From the NCBI RefSeq assembly GCF_014164585.1, contig NZ_JACJFM010000042.1, positions 1 through 41,953 of the forward strand: 41,953 nt of DNA, read 5' to 3'. The notes beneath the pieces are model-generated. The model saw only the letters and a program-made list of their open reading frames with translations. It was not told the DNA's origin and did no database searches. The position numbers and the translations under genes are program-made. Below, piece after piece: positions 1-8,680 of this stretch. This DNA comes from Oceanospirillum sediminis. GTDB taxonomy: Bacteria > Pseudomonadota > Gammaproteobacteria > Pseudomonadales > Halomonadaceae. How positions within the stretch are numbered: the stretch's first letter is position 1; each line of letters starts with the position of its first letter.

Positions 1-110
1 CCATTTTCAAGGGGGTAACGCCCTTCTGGTGTGCAGACATTATCCGCCTGGCACTGATCACCTTTATCTCTTCGATTTCTCTGTTCTTACCTGAGCTGTT
101 ATACCGGTAG
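1..110 (+). CDS. dctM: TRAP transporter large permease DctM, C-terminal fragment
   Basis: The open frame enters from the left edge (first full codon at base 3) and ends at TAG 108-110. The last 35 residues include KGVTPFWCADIIRLAL and end in a hydrophobic stretch finishing ELLYR. This matches the usual end of DctM, the multi-spanning subunit of tripartite Na+-coupled C4-dicarboxylate/organic acid uptake systems. Only the tail is present, so the substrate cannot be inferred. Confidence 0.7.
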   Translation, partial: IFKGVTPFWCADIIRLALITFISSISLFLPELLYR

Positions 111-135
111 GCTTATCTGTATCCGTTCAGTCTCA

Positions 136-163
136 TTTATGCCCGTATATATGCGGGCATAAA
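136..163 (+). terminator. Hairpin after dctM
   Basis: A perfect 10-bp stem, TTTATGCCCG (136-145) with CGGGCATAAA (154-163), has an 8-nt loop. It lies 26 bases after the dctM stop. There is no clear T-run, so it may be a weak terminator or an mRNA 3'-end stabiliser. Confidence 0.5.
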
Positions 164-254
164 TGGGAGCTATAATGCTGATACTCTCATATCATGATGT
201 TTTGGTAAGCCGGGTTTATTCCATTCAGACGTCAGCCTTGAGACAGGGAGTATT

Positions 255-1013
255 ATGCAAAACCGTACAGTGACATTCAGCCTGGTTCAGAGCCGTATTG
301 AGAAAGCAGATTACAGCAGAAATCTGCAGATTCATCTGGAGGGTATTAAAGCCTCGGCTGAACATAAAGCAGATGTAGTTGTATTCCCTGAACTGTCGCT
401 CACCGGGTATGAGTTACCTGATGCCAGCAGGCTGGCTCTGGTTAAAAACTCCGAGGATCAGGTGTTCCGCACTTTATCTCAGGCTGCAACGGAACATAAC
501 CTGGTAGTGGTCGCAGGCTGTCCGATACAGAATGATGGGGATAAGCCATTTATCGGAGCCGTTATCTGCTTTCCCAATGGTCGAACAGAGTTTTATCTGA
601 AGCAATATCTGCATGAAGGAGAAGATCAGTACTGCTCAGCCGCAGACCAGAATTATCAGTTTGATGTTAACGGGTATAAGGTTGCTCTGGCTGTCTGTGC
701 TGACTTCCAGAATCCGATGCACTCTGAAGATGCTGCAACTGCAGGCTCCGATATTTATCTGGTCAGCGCGCTGATTACCGGTAATGGCTATGCTCCTGAT
801 GGCGAAGTGCTGTCCGGGATTGCCTCACGGCATCAATTCCCGGTGTTGTTATCGAATTATGTTTGTGAATCCGGTGGGCTGACCGGATGTGGTAAAAGCG
901 CGATGTGGGATCAGTCAGGGAAGCAAATGTTCAGTGCTGAGGGTTCTGAACATGGCCTGGTTTTGTGCACAATCAGTCATGATGGTCTGGCGGGGTGTTT
1001 TGAAGCAGGCTGA
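255..1013 (+). CDS. Carbon-nitrogen hydrolase (nitrilase superfamily)
   Basis: A 252-residue protein of the CN-hydrolase fold, a family that cleaves amides or nitriles in the cytoplasm. The Glu-Lys-Cys triad is visible: E46 in VVFPELSLTGYE, K116 in FYLKQYLHEGE, and nucleophile C148 in LAVCADFQNP. Length is typical for a stand-alone amidohydrolase. The GAGACAGGGAG sequence before the ATG supplies a ribosome site. It is monocistronic, between a TRAP transporter tail and a convergent DUF2252 gene. The substrate is not predictable; members act on omega-amides, carbamoyl-polyamines and other small amides. Confidence 0.85.
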   Translation: MQNRTVTFSLVQSRIEKADYSRNLQIHLEGIKASAEHKADVVVFPELSLTGYELPDASRLALVKNSEDQVFRTLSQAATEHNLVVVAGCPIQNDGDKPFIGAVICFPNGRTEFYLKQYLHEGEDQYCSAADQNYQFDVNGYKVALAVCADFQNPMHSEDAATAGSDIYLVSALITGNGYAPDGEVLSGIASRHQFPVLLSNYVCESGGLTGCGKSAMWDQSGKQMFSAEGSEHGLVLCTISHDGLAGCFEAG

Positions 1014-1111
1014 GTGATGGAGGATCACGCTGACAGGGGATGAAGAATACCTTTGGCAAAATGTTCTTTAAAAACCTTGTTCTGATAGCTTCTGTGCCAG
1101 CAGGAATTTCC

Positions 1112-1138
1112 CGCTGAATCAGCCAGCCTGATTCAGCG
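1112..1138. terminator. Bidirectional hairpin terminator
   Basis: An 11-bp perfect stem, CGCTGAATCAG (1112-1122) with CTGATTCAGCG (1128-1138), has a CCAGC loop. It sits between the convergent hydrolase and DUF2252 genes and can serve both. Confidence 0.65.
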
Positions 1139-1148
1139 AGGGAGGGGA

Positions 1149-2465
1149 CTAATGCGTCAGTAGTTTATTAAGGGTTTCACAGTCTTTTTTGACAACGTCT
1201 GCATAGTTCAGTGTTGCTTCGATCAGCCCTTCAATCGCATCGGGTAAATATTTAGCTACGGCTTTTTCAAACTGAATTGAACGACGATCTCCACGACAAT
1301 GCGCCAGTGCCAGAGCTTCACCACAGGTCGCGGCGTACTGGATAAAGCCACCGTTTACTGCTTTTTTACCAAAAGTGATGTGTTCAGGATCTATACCGAC
1401 TCTGGCATGGTGACGGGAGCGAATCAGCCAGTGGTTACCCTGCCAGATCGCTTCATCCAGTACGAGATCAGGCCGTCTTTGCATTCTGTACTGACAGTTG
1501 ACCGTCAGATGCGCAGGGTTCAGCCGGTTGACCGGGCTGAGATCAGGAAAATGATACAGTGGTGCCGCATGACGCTGTTGCTTGACCTCAACAATATGGC
1601 ACAAGCCCAGATCTTTTTTGCCCCGGTATCCGGCAGGGCCAATCAGGAAATAGTAACGCCCCATATTGACCGAGCCGGTACCAGCGTTCAGACGTTCAGT
1701 GATATCCAGAATGCAATCGTCCATATATGGGGCGAATGCCTGTTCCAGCTTCTGATAGCTCTGCTTTCCTACACGCCTGAATCGGGCCGGGATGTTACGA
1801 AAACGCAAAACAGAACGCTCAGTATCAACAGCTTTAGCCAGAGAGCTGCGAGTCTCAAATTCAGTGCCACCACAGGCTCTGTTCAGGGCTTTCTGATAGC
1901 GCTTATGCAGAACATGTGATTTTTTAAAACCGGTAATGGTTTTTCTTCTGTTATCAGGCTGATCGATACCCGCTTCACACACTTCCAGATAAGCGCGGAG
2001 AAACTGTTCTATGGCCGGACGGATATCTTCAGAACTGATAACGGCTTTACCTGACATATCACTTTCTGAAGTGTAACGTCCGTCAGCAACGCCCTGAGCA
2101 TAATCTGCACATAGTGCAAGACTGGTTGCAAAACGACTCAGATCCCAGCTGGCATGACCTGTACAGGCATCATCAAAATCATTAGGCGAGAAAATAATAC
2201 TGTCGCCGTGTGAACCTTCTTCACTCAGAAAACCAAAGTTTGAGGTATGGCAGTCACCCATTACTGTTGTCAGAGGCAGTTTGTTCAGGCTTTTTGGCAG
2301 GTTGAGAAAACCGGAAGCCAGATCTGCATAGAACAGCTGGGCTGATCCTCGCAGAAAGACAAAGGGATTAGATGCCATCTTTCTGTGTTTCGGCAGGTTT
2401 GCTTCTGGTACCTGACCGTCAACACGCAGCAGTTCTTCGCGGATAAGCTGAATTCGCTCCTTCAT
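1149..2465 (-). CDS. DUF2252 family protein
   Basis: A 438-residue protein of the DUF2252 family, which resembles a kinase-like/phosphotransferase fold but has no settled function. Family hallmarks are visible: the early FLRGSAQLFYADLA segment, GDCHTSNFGF, and NDFDDACTGHASWDLSRFATSL, whose H/D residues resemble the catalytic loop and metal-binding Asp of aminoglycoside-phosphotransferase-like kinases. A good AAGGAG ribosome site precedes ATG 2465. It lies downstream of the nitroreductase gene in the same direction, but a hairpin between them makes it at least partly independent. Confidence 0.8.
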   Translation of the reverse strand: MKERIQLIREELLRVDGQVPEANLPKHRKMASNPFVFLRGSAQLFYADLASGFLNLPKSLNKLPLTTVMGDCHTSNFGFLSEEGSHGDSIIFSPNDFDDACTGHASWDLSRFATSLALCADYAQGVADGRYTSESDMSGKAVISSEDIRPAIEQFLRAYLEVCEAGIDQPDNRRKTITGFKKSHVLHKRYQKALNRACGGTEFETRSSLAKAVDTERSVLRFRNIPARFRRVGKQSYQKLEQAFAPYMDDCILDITERLNAGTGSVNMGRYYFLIGPAGYRGKKDLGLCHIVEVKQQRHAAPLYHFPDLSPVNRLNPAHLTVNCQYRMQRRPDLVLDEAIWQGNHWLIRSRHHARVGIDPEHITFGKKAVNGGFIQYAATCGEALALAHCRGDRRSIQFEKAVAKYLPDAIEGLIEATLNYADVVKKDCETLNKLLTH

Positions 2466-2495
2466 TCTGGTCTCCTTTTGAGTGACATAAAAGAA

Positions 2496-2526
2496 AGGCT
2501 GAAACAGGATTCGCCTGCTTCAGCCT
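2496..2526 (-). terminator. Terminator of the nitroreductase gene (minus strand)
   Basis: Read on the minus strand, AGGCTGAAGCAGG pairs with CCTGTTTCAGCCT, with one mismatch, and is followed by a T-rich run (TTTCTTTT). It lies between nfsA (upstream) and the DUF2252 gene. Confidence 0.6.
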
Positions 2527-2588
2527 GTATTCAGGACTACTTATGATCATACGCCTCAGTCTCATAAGTGTCACGGAAGGTGTCTGGC

Positions 2589-3311
2589 TTATTTCTGGCT
2601 AAAGCCCTGTTTGTTCAGTATATCTTTCATAAATGGGCGCGCTTCTTTACTCAGGATTGCACTGATCTGCTCAGACCAGGATTGCTCATTCTGACCCTGA
2701 GTACGCTCTCGATAATAGTTGCGCATAGTTTCGTCATAGTCCGCCAGTTCAGTCTGATCAATTGGCTGATAGCTATCTTCATGCAGTACCAGAGAGGCAG
2801 GCAAACGAGGTTTTTTACCCGGATCCTGATCCGGATACCCAAGACAGAGCCCAAACATAGGAAAGACATTTTCTGGTAGATTCAGCAGTGAGCAGACTTT
2901 ATCCGGATTATTTCTTAACCCGCCGATATAGACACCACCCAGCCCCATAGATTCTGCAGCCAGCAGGCAGTTCTGAGCCATCAGAGCAGAATCCACAGCA
3001 CCAATCAGAGTCTGTTCTGTGAAACCCAGTTTAGCATCGGCTTTAATCTGCTGGTGACGATTAAAGTCGGCACAAAACACCAGAAACTCAGCGGCTGATG
3101 ATACATATGCCTGGTTACCGGCATACTCAGCCAGCAACTCCCGATTTTCCGTACGGGTAACCCGAATTATGCTGACGCACTGGATATTACTGGATGATGA
3201 TGCCGCGCGGGCGCAATCAATCAGAGTGCTCAACTGCTCAGCGGTAATTGGCTGATCAGTGAATTTACGAATAGAGCGATGGGACAGAATTGTTTCAACA
3301 GTGGTATTCAT
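2589..3311 (-). CDS. nfsA: NfsA-like oxygen-insensitive NAD(P)H nitroreductase
   Basis: A 240-residue FMN-dependent nitroreductase fold, matching the NfsA/FRP subgroup in length. FMN-phosphate contacts are seen in HRSIRKF near residue 11 and in the serine-rich SSSSNIQCV. The subgroup-typical GLGGVYIGGLRNNP, followed by PMFGLCLGYPDQDPGKKPRLP, lies near residues 120-165. The family performs two-electron reduction of nitroaromatics, quinones and similar compounds in the cytosol. It is monocistronic with its own hairpin terminator. A general flavin reductase role is possible. Confidence 0.85.
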   Translation of the reverse strand: MNTTVETILSHRSIRKFTDQPITAEQLSTLIDCARAASSSSNIQCVSIIRVTRTENRELLAEYAGNQAYVSSAAEFLVFCADFNRHQQIKADAKLGFTEQTLIGAVDSALMAQNCLLAAESMGLGGVYIGGLRNNPDKVCSLLNLPENVFPMFGLCLGYPDQDPGKKPRLPASLVLHEDSYQPIDQTELADYDETMRNYYRERTQGQNEQSWSEQISAILSKEARPFMKDILNKQGFSQK

Positions 3312-3465
3312 ACTATTTCCCGAGTAGTCAATCAGATGTCAGCAGTATACCTGTTACAGAAATTTCATCTATCGACACTTCCTTATATACATAGCGACAC
3401 TGGATTATGTGTTTTTATACAGTATTATGAGAGTAATTCTGAATAAATCAAAGGACAACCTCCTC

Positions 3466-4107
3466 ATGGCTGAAGTGAAAGGCTTATTAACCGGTACAGA
3501 TCAGAAAACACGTTGCTGGTGGTGTGGTGAAGATGATGAGCTTTACCGTAATTATCATGACAATGAATGGGGTTACCCGATAACGGATGATATCCGTTTG
3601 TTTGAAAAAATATGTCTGGAAGGGTTTCAGTCAGGCCTGAGCTGGATCACTATTCTGCGTAAACGAGAAGGCTTTCGCAAAGCATTTGAGGGTTTTGACT
3701 TCCATAAGGTTGCGACATTTACGGATGATGACATCGAACGCTTGTTACAGGATGAAGGTATTGTTCGCCATCGGGGGAAAATAAGTGCAACAATCAACAA
3801 TGCGGCACGTGCGATAGAAATGCAGGAAGAGTATGGTTCTCTGGCTGCCTGGTTCTGGCAATATGAACCTGCTTCGTCTCAACGGCCTGCTGTGTGTGAC
3901 TATGAGACTCTGAGTCAACTGGGGCAGACTGAAATCTCTCTGCAGATGAGCAAAGATCTGAAAAAAAGAGGCTGGAAGTTTGTAGGCCCTACCACTTGTT
4001 ACGCTTTTATGCAGGCGATGGGACTGGTCAATGATCATATTGAGGGCTGCAATATTCGGCAAGCTTGCCTGGAAGCCAGACTTCATATGACTATCCCGGA
4101 ATTATAA
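3466..4107 (+). CDS. tag: DNA-3-methyladenine glycosylase I
   Basis: A 213-residue Tag protein that removes 3-methyladenine from alkylated DNA. It shows RCWWCGEDDELYRNYHDNEWG at the N-terminus, GLSWITILRKREGFRKAF in the HhH-type core, and C-terminal NDHIEGC. The zinc-ligand set (N-terminal Cys and His, C-terminal His and Cys) is therefore present. The start at 3466 is chosen because AAAGGA lies 12 bases upstream and the length fits the family of about 190 residues. An in-frame ATG at 3409 would add 19 residues unlike the family. Confidence 0.92.
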   Translation: MAEVKGLLTGTDQKTRCWWCGEDDELYRNYHDNEWGYPITDDIRLFEKICLEGFQSGLSWITILRKREGFRKAFEGFDFHKVATFTDDDIERLLQDEGIVRHRGKISATINNAARAIEMQEEYGSLAAWFWQYEPASSQRPAVCDYETLSQLGQTEISLQMSKDLKKRGWKFVGPTTCYAFMQAMGLVNDHIEGCNIRQACLEARLHMTIPEL

Positions 4108-4159
4108 GCCTGCAAGAATATCGCGATGACTTGATATTAATCTGCTGAGTACTAAAAAG

Positions 4160-4218
4160 CGGGATTGAGACATTTTGTCCTCTGGTGCGTATTTTTGTCC
4201 GTACCACTCCCGTTTTTT
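4160..4218 (+). terminator. Rho-independent terminator after tag
   Basis: Outer arms CGGGA (4160-4164) and TCCCG (4208-4212) are followed by TTTTTT. An inner hairpin, TGGTGCG with CGTACCA, forms the body. The 288-bp gap between tag and fdhD also holds a small GTAGCG/CGCTAC hairpin (4246-4277). I see no clear sigma-70 or sigma-54 promoter in the gap. Confidence 0.55.
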
Positions 4219-4395
4219 CATTTTTAATGACTTTAAATCCCTCTTGTAGCGTTTTTGTTCGTTTCTTTTCCCGCTACGAATTCTGTTATGAGACCTTGTT
4301 TACTTGTCAGATAGTGGCTGAAAAAATAACACTAAAAATCAGGAACACTTATTGCTTAATCGCTGTTGTATTCAGTAATTACGGGACAAAAGGCG

Positions 4396-5298
4396 ATGGT
4401 CAGACATGCGGGGAATCCAGAGTTAACTCAGGCAGAAATATCCTTAACAGACAACACCCTGGTGTATGACGAATACGGTCAGACCCGAGAGATTTCTATT
4501 GCCGGGGAAAGGCCTTTGACGCTATATCTGAATAAACGTGAGATTGTCACTCTGATGACGCTGGGTGCAGAGCCAGAGGCTCTGGTGCTGGGCTATTTAC
4601 GCAACCAGGGAATGATTCAGTCTCTGGATCAGGTTCAGGCGGTACAGGTGGACTGGGAGGTTGGAGCGGCAGTTGTCGTTGCAGAGAGTGATGATGACGC
4701 TCTGGAACAGAAGCTGGCTCATAAAACCGTAACGACAGGATGCGGTCAGGGCACTCAGTATGGCGCCATGATGGATGATCTTCAGCAATTACAGCTATCT
4801 GAAAAGACGATGCAGCAAAGTGCAGTCTATCAGTTACTCACCGCATTAAACGATTACAACGAAACCTATCGTTCTGCCGGAGCCGTGCATGGTTGTGCAC
4901 TGTGTAGTCTGGATCAGGATCATAAGGGCATAAATGCTTCCGTATTGGCCTTTTCCGAGGATGTCGGACGCCACAATGCCGTGGATACACTGGCAGGAAA
5001 GCAGTGGCTGCATAATCTACAGGGAGAACAACTGGTGTTCTATACCACGGGGCGCCTGACATCTGAGATGGTGATTAAAGTGGCACGCATGGGAATTTCT
5101 GTGCTGCTATCCCGTTCAGGTGTCACGGCTATGGGACTGGAGCTGGCACGACAGCTTGGCATTATGCTGATCGCTCGCGCCAAAGGTAAACATTTCCTGC
5201 TTTATCACGGTGCAGACCGCTTCAAATGGGATGCGGTGCCAGAGAAAAAGCCATCAGCGGATGCCGTCAAACGACACAAAGCTAAATCTGCCTCCTGA
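4396..5298 (+). CDS. fdhD: Formate dehydrogenase accessory sulfurtransferase FdhD
   Basis: FdhD transfers sulfur from the IscS desulfurase to the Mo/W-bis-PGD cofactor before insertion into formate dehydrogenase. The hallmark EDVGRHNAVDTLAG is present, with the cysteine-bearing AGAVHGCALCS just before it and TTGCGQGT upstream. About 300 residues is typical. ATG 4396 is preferred because AAAGG lies just upstream; an in-frame TTG at 4366 is the alternative. It is followed 47 bases later by an HTH/binding-domain regulator. No formate dehydrogenase structural gene is in the window, so the client is inferred. Confidence 0.92.
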   Translation: MVRHAGNPELTQAEISLTDNTLVYDEYGQTREISIAGERPLTLYLNKREIVTLMTLGAEPEALVLGYLRNQGMIQSLDQVQAVQVDWEVGAAVVVAESDDDALEQKLAHKTVTTGCGQGTQYGAMMDDLQQLQLSEKTMQQSAVYQLLTALNDYNETYRSAGAVHGCALCSLDQDHKGINASVLAFSEDVGRHNAVDTLAGKQWLHNLQGEQLVFYTTGRLTSEMVIKVARMGISVLLSRSGVTAMGLELARQLGIMLIARAKGKHFLLYHGADRFKWDAVPEKKPSADAVKRHKAKSAS

Positions 5299-5345
5299 TA
5301 TCTGATAACACCTTATTTTTATCTATTAGAGAAAGTGCCAATCCC

Positions 5346-6254
5346 ATGACAGAAATAATAGCCGATACCCTGTTTATGAATGTTAAACAGGTGGCAGATT
5401 ACCTGCATCTGAACGAAAAGAAAGTCTATGCTCTGGCCAGTGAAGGACAAATTCCGGCCACTAAAGTAACAGGGAAGTGGCTGTTTCCTAAAAAACTGGT
5501 TGATCGCTGGCTACTGGAGTCCTGTCATAGCGGATTGATGGCAGACCGCTTGCTGCTGACCGGAAGTGACGACCCTTTTTTGCAGGCTATTATGCTGCGC
5601 TTACCCGGTGTTGTTGGCAACAAAGCGTTATACAGCTACAGCGTAACAGGTTCCCGGATGGGACTGAGTCTGTTATCCCAGGGGCACGCGGATGTGGCGG
5701 CTATTCACTGGGGACGCGCAGAAGAGAGTCATCTGCGTCATCCTGGCCTTATCCGTCAGTTCTCACATTATCGTCAGTGGGTGCTGGTACATGCATTTAA
5801 GCGGACCCAGGGGTTGATCATTCACCCGGATCATTACGATTACAAGGACCCGGACAATATTGCTGTCAACCGCTTGCGTTGGGCTGTCAGGCAGGAAGGA
5901 GCCGGATCACAACGCTTTTTGCAGGAATGGCTATCTGAGTCTAAAAGGCAGCTGGATGAACTGAATGTGGCGGCTCAGGCGTTCAGTGAACGAGAAATGG
6001 CTTCGATGATCTGTCGTGGTGAAGCAGATGTGGGTCCCGGTAGCCAGAGTGCAGCACGGGAATACGGGTTGGAGTTTGTGTCCGTCTGCCAGGAAGCGTT
6101 TGATCTGGTAGTGCCACGCAGTGTGTACTTCCGCGGTTTATTCCAGCAGTTATTCGATTATATGCAGAGCCAGGAAGGCCTGGAGCTGGCCCGCAACCTG
6201 GGTGGTTATGATTTATCGGATTGCGGCAAACTGATCTGGAACGGAGCAGACTGA
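5346..6254 (+). CDS. Excisionase-type HTH fused to a PBP-like ligand-binding domain; regulator
   Basis: A 302-residue two-domain regulator. Residues about 10-58 (MNVKQVADYLHLNEKKVYALASEGQIPATKVTGKWLFPK...) form an excisionase/MerR-like winged HTH. Residues about 65-295 resemble the PBP-like substrate-binding domain of the PF12727 type, with TGSRMGLSLLSQGHADVAAIHWG, NRLRWAVRQEGAGSQRFL and GEADVGPGSQSAAREYGLEFV. Such domains occur with ModE-like and MoeA-associated proteins and are suspected of sensing oxyanions or related ligands. Its place just behind fdhD and before the tungstate/molybdopterin block suggests a Mo/W or formate-responsive regulator. That role is inferred. Confidence 0.8.
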   Translation: MTEIIADTLFMNVKQVADYLHLNEKKVYALASEGQIPATKVTGKWLFPKKLVDRWLLESCHSGLMADRLLLTGSDDPFLQAIMLRLPGVVGNKALYSYSVTGSRMGLSLLSQGHADVAAIHWGRAEESHLRHPGLIRQFSHYRQWVLVHAFKRTQGLIIHPDHYDYKDPDNIAVNRLRWAVRQEGAGSQRFLQEWLSESKRQLDELNVAAQAFSEREMASMICRGEADVGPGSQSAAREYGLEFVSVCQEAFDLVVPRSVYFRGLFQQLFDYMQSQEGLELARNLGGYDLSDCGKLIWNGAD

Positions 6255-6283
6255 CCTGGTACAGAGGGGGGCTCTGAATCAAA

Positions 6284-6320
6284 CCAGAGGCAGACATGGT
6301 TTCTGTCTCTGGCTTTATTT
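6284..6320 (+). terminator. Terminator after the HTH/PBP regulator
   Basis: Stem CCAGAG-g-CAGA (6284-6294) pairs with TCTG-t-CTCTGG (6302-6312) and is followed by CTTTATTTT. It ends the fdhD-regulator unit. The rest of the 262-bp convergent gap to the kinase gene shows nothing I can name. Confidence 0.6.
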
Positions 6321-6516
6321 TACACATAGCCGTATCGATCGTTGGCCTATAGTATTTCACTCTATTGCACTGTTATTACTATAGTCAAAATCTGGCATCG
6401 GTAAGTAACTGAATCTTCAGAAATAAAAAGAGCATTTAGCTGATTTCATTGCAGGTAATCCCGGATACTTAGCATGAATATACGAGAAGTCAGGAATATC
6501 GTGATTCCGATTAAAA

Positions 6517-8601
6517 TTACTGACTGCGCTGAACTTCGGCCAGGCTGGCCAGCAATTGTTCTGTTGTGGATTCATCGCTGTTGGTAAATTCAGCTTCTTC
6601 TCTGAGATAAACACTGAAAGCACTGCCTTTACCCAACTCCGATTCCACCTGAATATCGCCTCCATAGCGGCGAATGATACCGTATGACACGGAAAGGCCC
6701 AGTCCGGTGCCATTATCGCGAGTGGTGAAAAAAGGATCAAAGATATGAGGCAGGATCTCGGCTGCAATTCCTTTACCTTCATCTTTTACCTGTATCACCA
6801 CGCCTTTGCATACACCAGCTTCGTACCAGTTATTGGTACAGACCTGAATGCTGCTCTGGTGTGGGCTGGCGTGAGCGGCATTCATAACCAGATTCACCAG
6901 CACCTGTTGCAACTGCTGGACGTTGGCTTGCGCCAGGTGACTGGCTTTAAGTTCCAGATTCACGCTGATAGCCTGTTTTTCCAGAGTATGACGGACCAGA
7001 ACCAGCATATCCTGCACAACCTGATTAATATCCAGAGGTGCCAGAGATTGAGTGTATTCACCCGGACGGCTGTACTGTAGCAGGTTATTAATCAAGGCTC
7101 TGATGCGATAAACCTGTTGAATAATCAGCTCAATCTCTTCTTCGACAGGCTCAGCTTCATTACCCAGTACCGCCTGAAGCAGATCCATATTCCCCAGAAT
7201 AACCGCTGCCGGATTATTGATTTCGTGAGCGATACCGGCGGTCAGCTCACCCAGAGCAGCCAGTTTCTCTTTTGTCACCAGCTGAGCACGGGTGGCCTGC
7301 AAAAGACGGATATGTTCCTCCAGCTCCCGGGTTTTATCCTGCAAGGACTGAGTACGTTGCTGAACTTTTTGCTCCAGCACCTCAGCCGCCTGCTGAATCT
7401 GTCTATTACGATCTTCCAGCAAGTCCAGCATAGTATCGAACTGTTCGGCCAGGTCGCTGAATTCATCGTTATTATCCATCATGCCGATCCGTTTTCTCTG
7501 CCCGGCTTTCACTGCTTTTACCACAGCGTGAATCCGGCTGACGGGATGGATTACCAGACCTGCACTGCGCATCACCAGAATGGAGGATATAAAGGTAACA
7601 ATAGCAATAGCACCGATCAGTTCTATCAGTGTCTGATGGTAAATTTCGGTATAAGGGCTTTCAAGAAAACCGGTATAAAGCATGCCGATGCGCTTGCCGG
7701 ACATATCTTCAACCGGCATGTAGGCTGAAATATACCAGTCATTGACCACAAAGGCTCTGTCGACCCAGCGTTCTCCTTTCTGCAACACTTTTTTGTTAAC
7801 GTCATAAGAAACCCGGGTGCCCAGCGCCCGGTTCAGACCACCCTGCTCCCGGATCCCCGGTTCCTGAGGAACGTTTGTGCTGATACGAACATCATCAAGA
7901 AACAGAGTTACAGTGCCTATGCCACCATCCGGCAAAGTACCAGGCTGGTAAACCAGGTCCCGGATTTCATCAACAAAGGCATTGTTTCTGTTGAGTAAAC
8001 GACCACTATCCAGAATTGCAATCACTTCACCATCAGCACTGGCGACCGGATGCAGTGCACGGATAAACATACCCCGATTTTCATGACTGCGTTTAGTCGG
8101 CATAGCTCGCTGCGTGTCCAGCAAGGGAATACGCATGGAAGAGTTCAGGTCAGGATCAATGCGATTGATCTCTTCAGGTTCAAGAAGCTGCAACCCGGTC
8201 ATAGGCTGGCCACGCAGCACCTGAGCAGCAATTTTAGCCAGACTGTCCTCTGATAGTAAGCGATCACCCAGACCACTGGTAGGGATCAGACGGATAAAAT
8301 CCAGCTTATACAGAGCCTTATAGTCCAGCAGTTGCTGCTGGGCTCGCATACTATCGCCCTGTTTAATGGACTCTTTAAGACGCCTGCTCTGGCTAAGTTG
8401 TCTGAGGCTGTCCAGGTCCTTATCTTCCAGAATTTGCAGAAAACCCTGAGCTACAGAGAGGTCAGCCTGTACTTTACGATACAACTGGTCAGCAGAGTAG
8501 GTGCTTGCCCAATAACTGGTCATACCAATCAGCGTAACCAGAATAAGGGCAACAGGGGTTAGTGTTAACCCCAGTATCTTCAAGCGGATAGATGTGCGCA
8601 T
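6517..8601 (-). CDS. Membrane sensor histidine kinase (Cache-HAMP-HisKA-HATPase)
   Basis: A 694-residue inner-membrane kinase. TM1 is about residues 10-30. A periplasmic Cache-like sensor region spans about 35-320, TM2 about 325-346, then HAMP and a coiled coil to about 445. The H box is AGIAHEINNP with H459. The N box is NLVMNAAHASP, and the DEGKGIA, DPFFTT and GTGLGLSVS boxes follow. It lies 79 bases downstream of a sigma-54 response regulator on the same strand, so the two are almost certainly a cognate pair. The Cache sensor implies an extracellular or periplasmic small-molecule signal. Divergent tupABC makes a metal, oxyanion or formate-linked signal plausible but unproven. Confidence 0.88.
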   Translation of the reverse strand: MRTSIRLKILGLTLTPVALILVTLIGMTSYWASTYSADQLYRKVQADLSVAQGFLQILEDKDLDSLRQLSQSRRLKESIKQGDSMRAQQQLLDYKALYKLDFIRLIPTSGLGDRLLSEDSLAKIAAQVLRGQPMTGLQLLEPEEINRIDPDLNSSMRIPLLDTQRAMPTKRSHENRGMFIRALHPVASADGEVIAILDSGRLLNRNNAFVDEIRDLVYQPGTLPDGGIGTVTLFLDDVRISTNVPQEPGIREQGGLNRALGTRVSYDVNKKVLQKGERWVDRAFVVNDWYISAYMPVEDMSGKRIGMLYTGFLESPYTEIYHQTLIELIGAIAIVTFISSILVMRSAGLVIHPVSRIHAVVKAVKAGQRKRIGMMDNNDEFSDLAEQFDTMLDLLEDRNRQIQQAAEVLEQKVQQRTQSLQDKTRELEEHIRLLQATRAQLVTKEKLAALGELTAGIAHEINNPAAVILGNMDLLQAVLGNEAEPVEEEIELIIQQVYRIRALINNLLQYSRPGEYTQSLAPLDINQVVQDMLVLVRHTLEKQAISVNLELKASHLAQANVQQLQQVLVNLVMNAAHASPHQSSIQVCTNNWYEAGVCKGVVIQVKDEGKGIAAEILPHIFDPFFTTRDNGTGLGLSVSYGIIRRYGGDIQVESELGKGSAFSVYLREEAEFTNSDESTTEQLLASLAEVQRSQ

Positions 8602-8680
8602 AGATCAACAGATTCCGGGGTTCAGACCATCTGAACCCTGAGTCAAAAATTATTCTGCTCCGGAATGTTGAATATCGGGA

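Noticed and set aside
1299-1919. 206-codon plus-strand open frame
   Set aside because: It lies wholly within the DUF2252 gene on the other strand and has no family-like sequence.
7117-7728. 203-codon plus-strand open frame
   Set aside because: It is antisense to the sensor kinase, whose domains are intact through the region.
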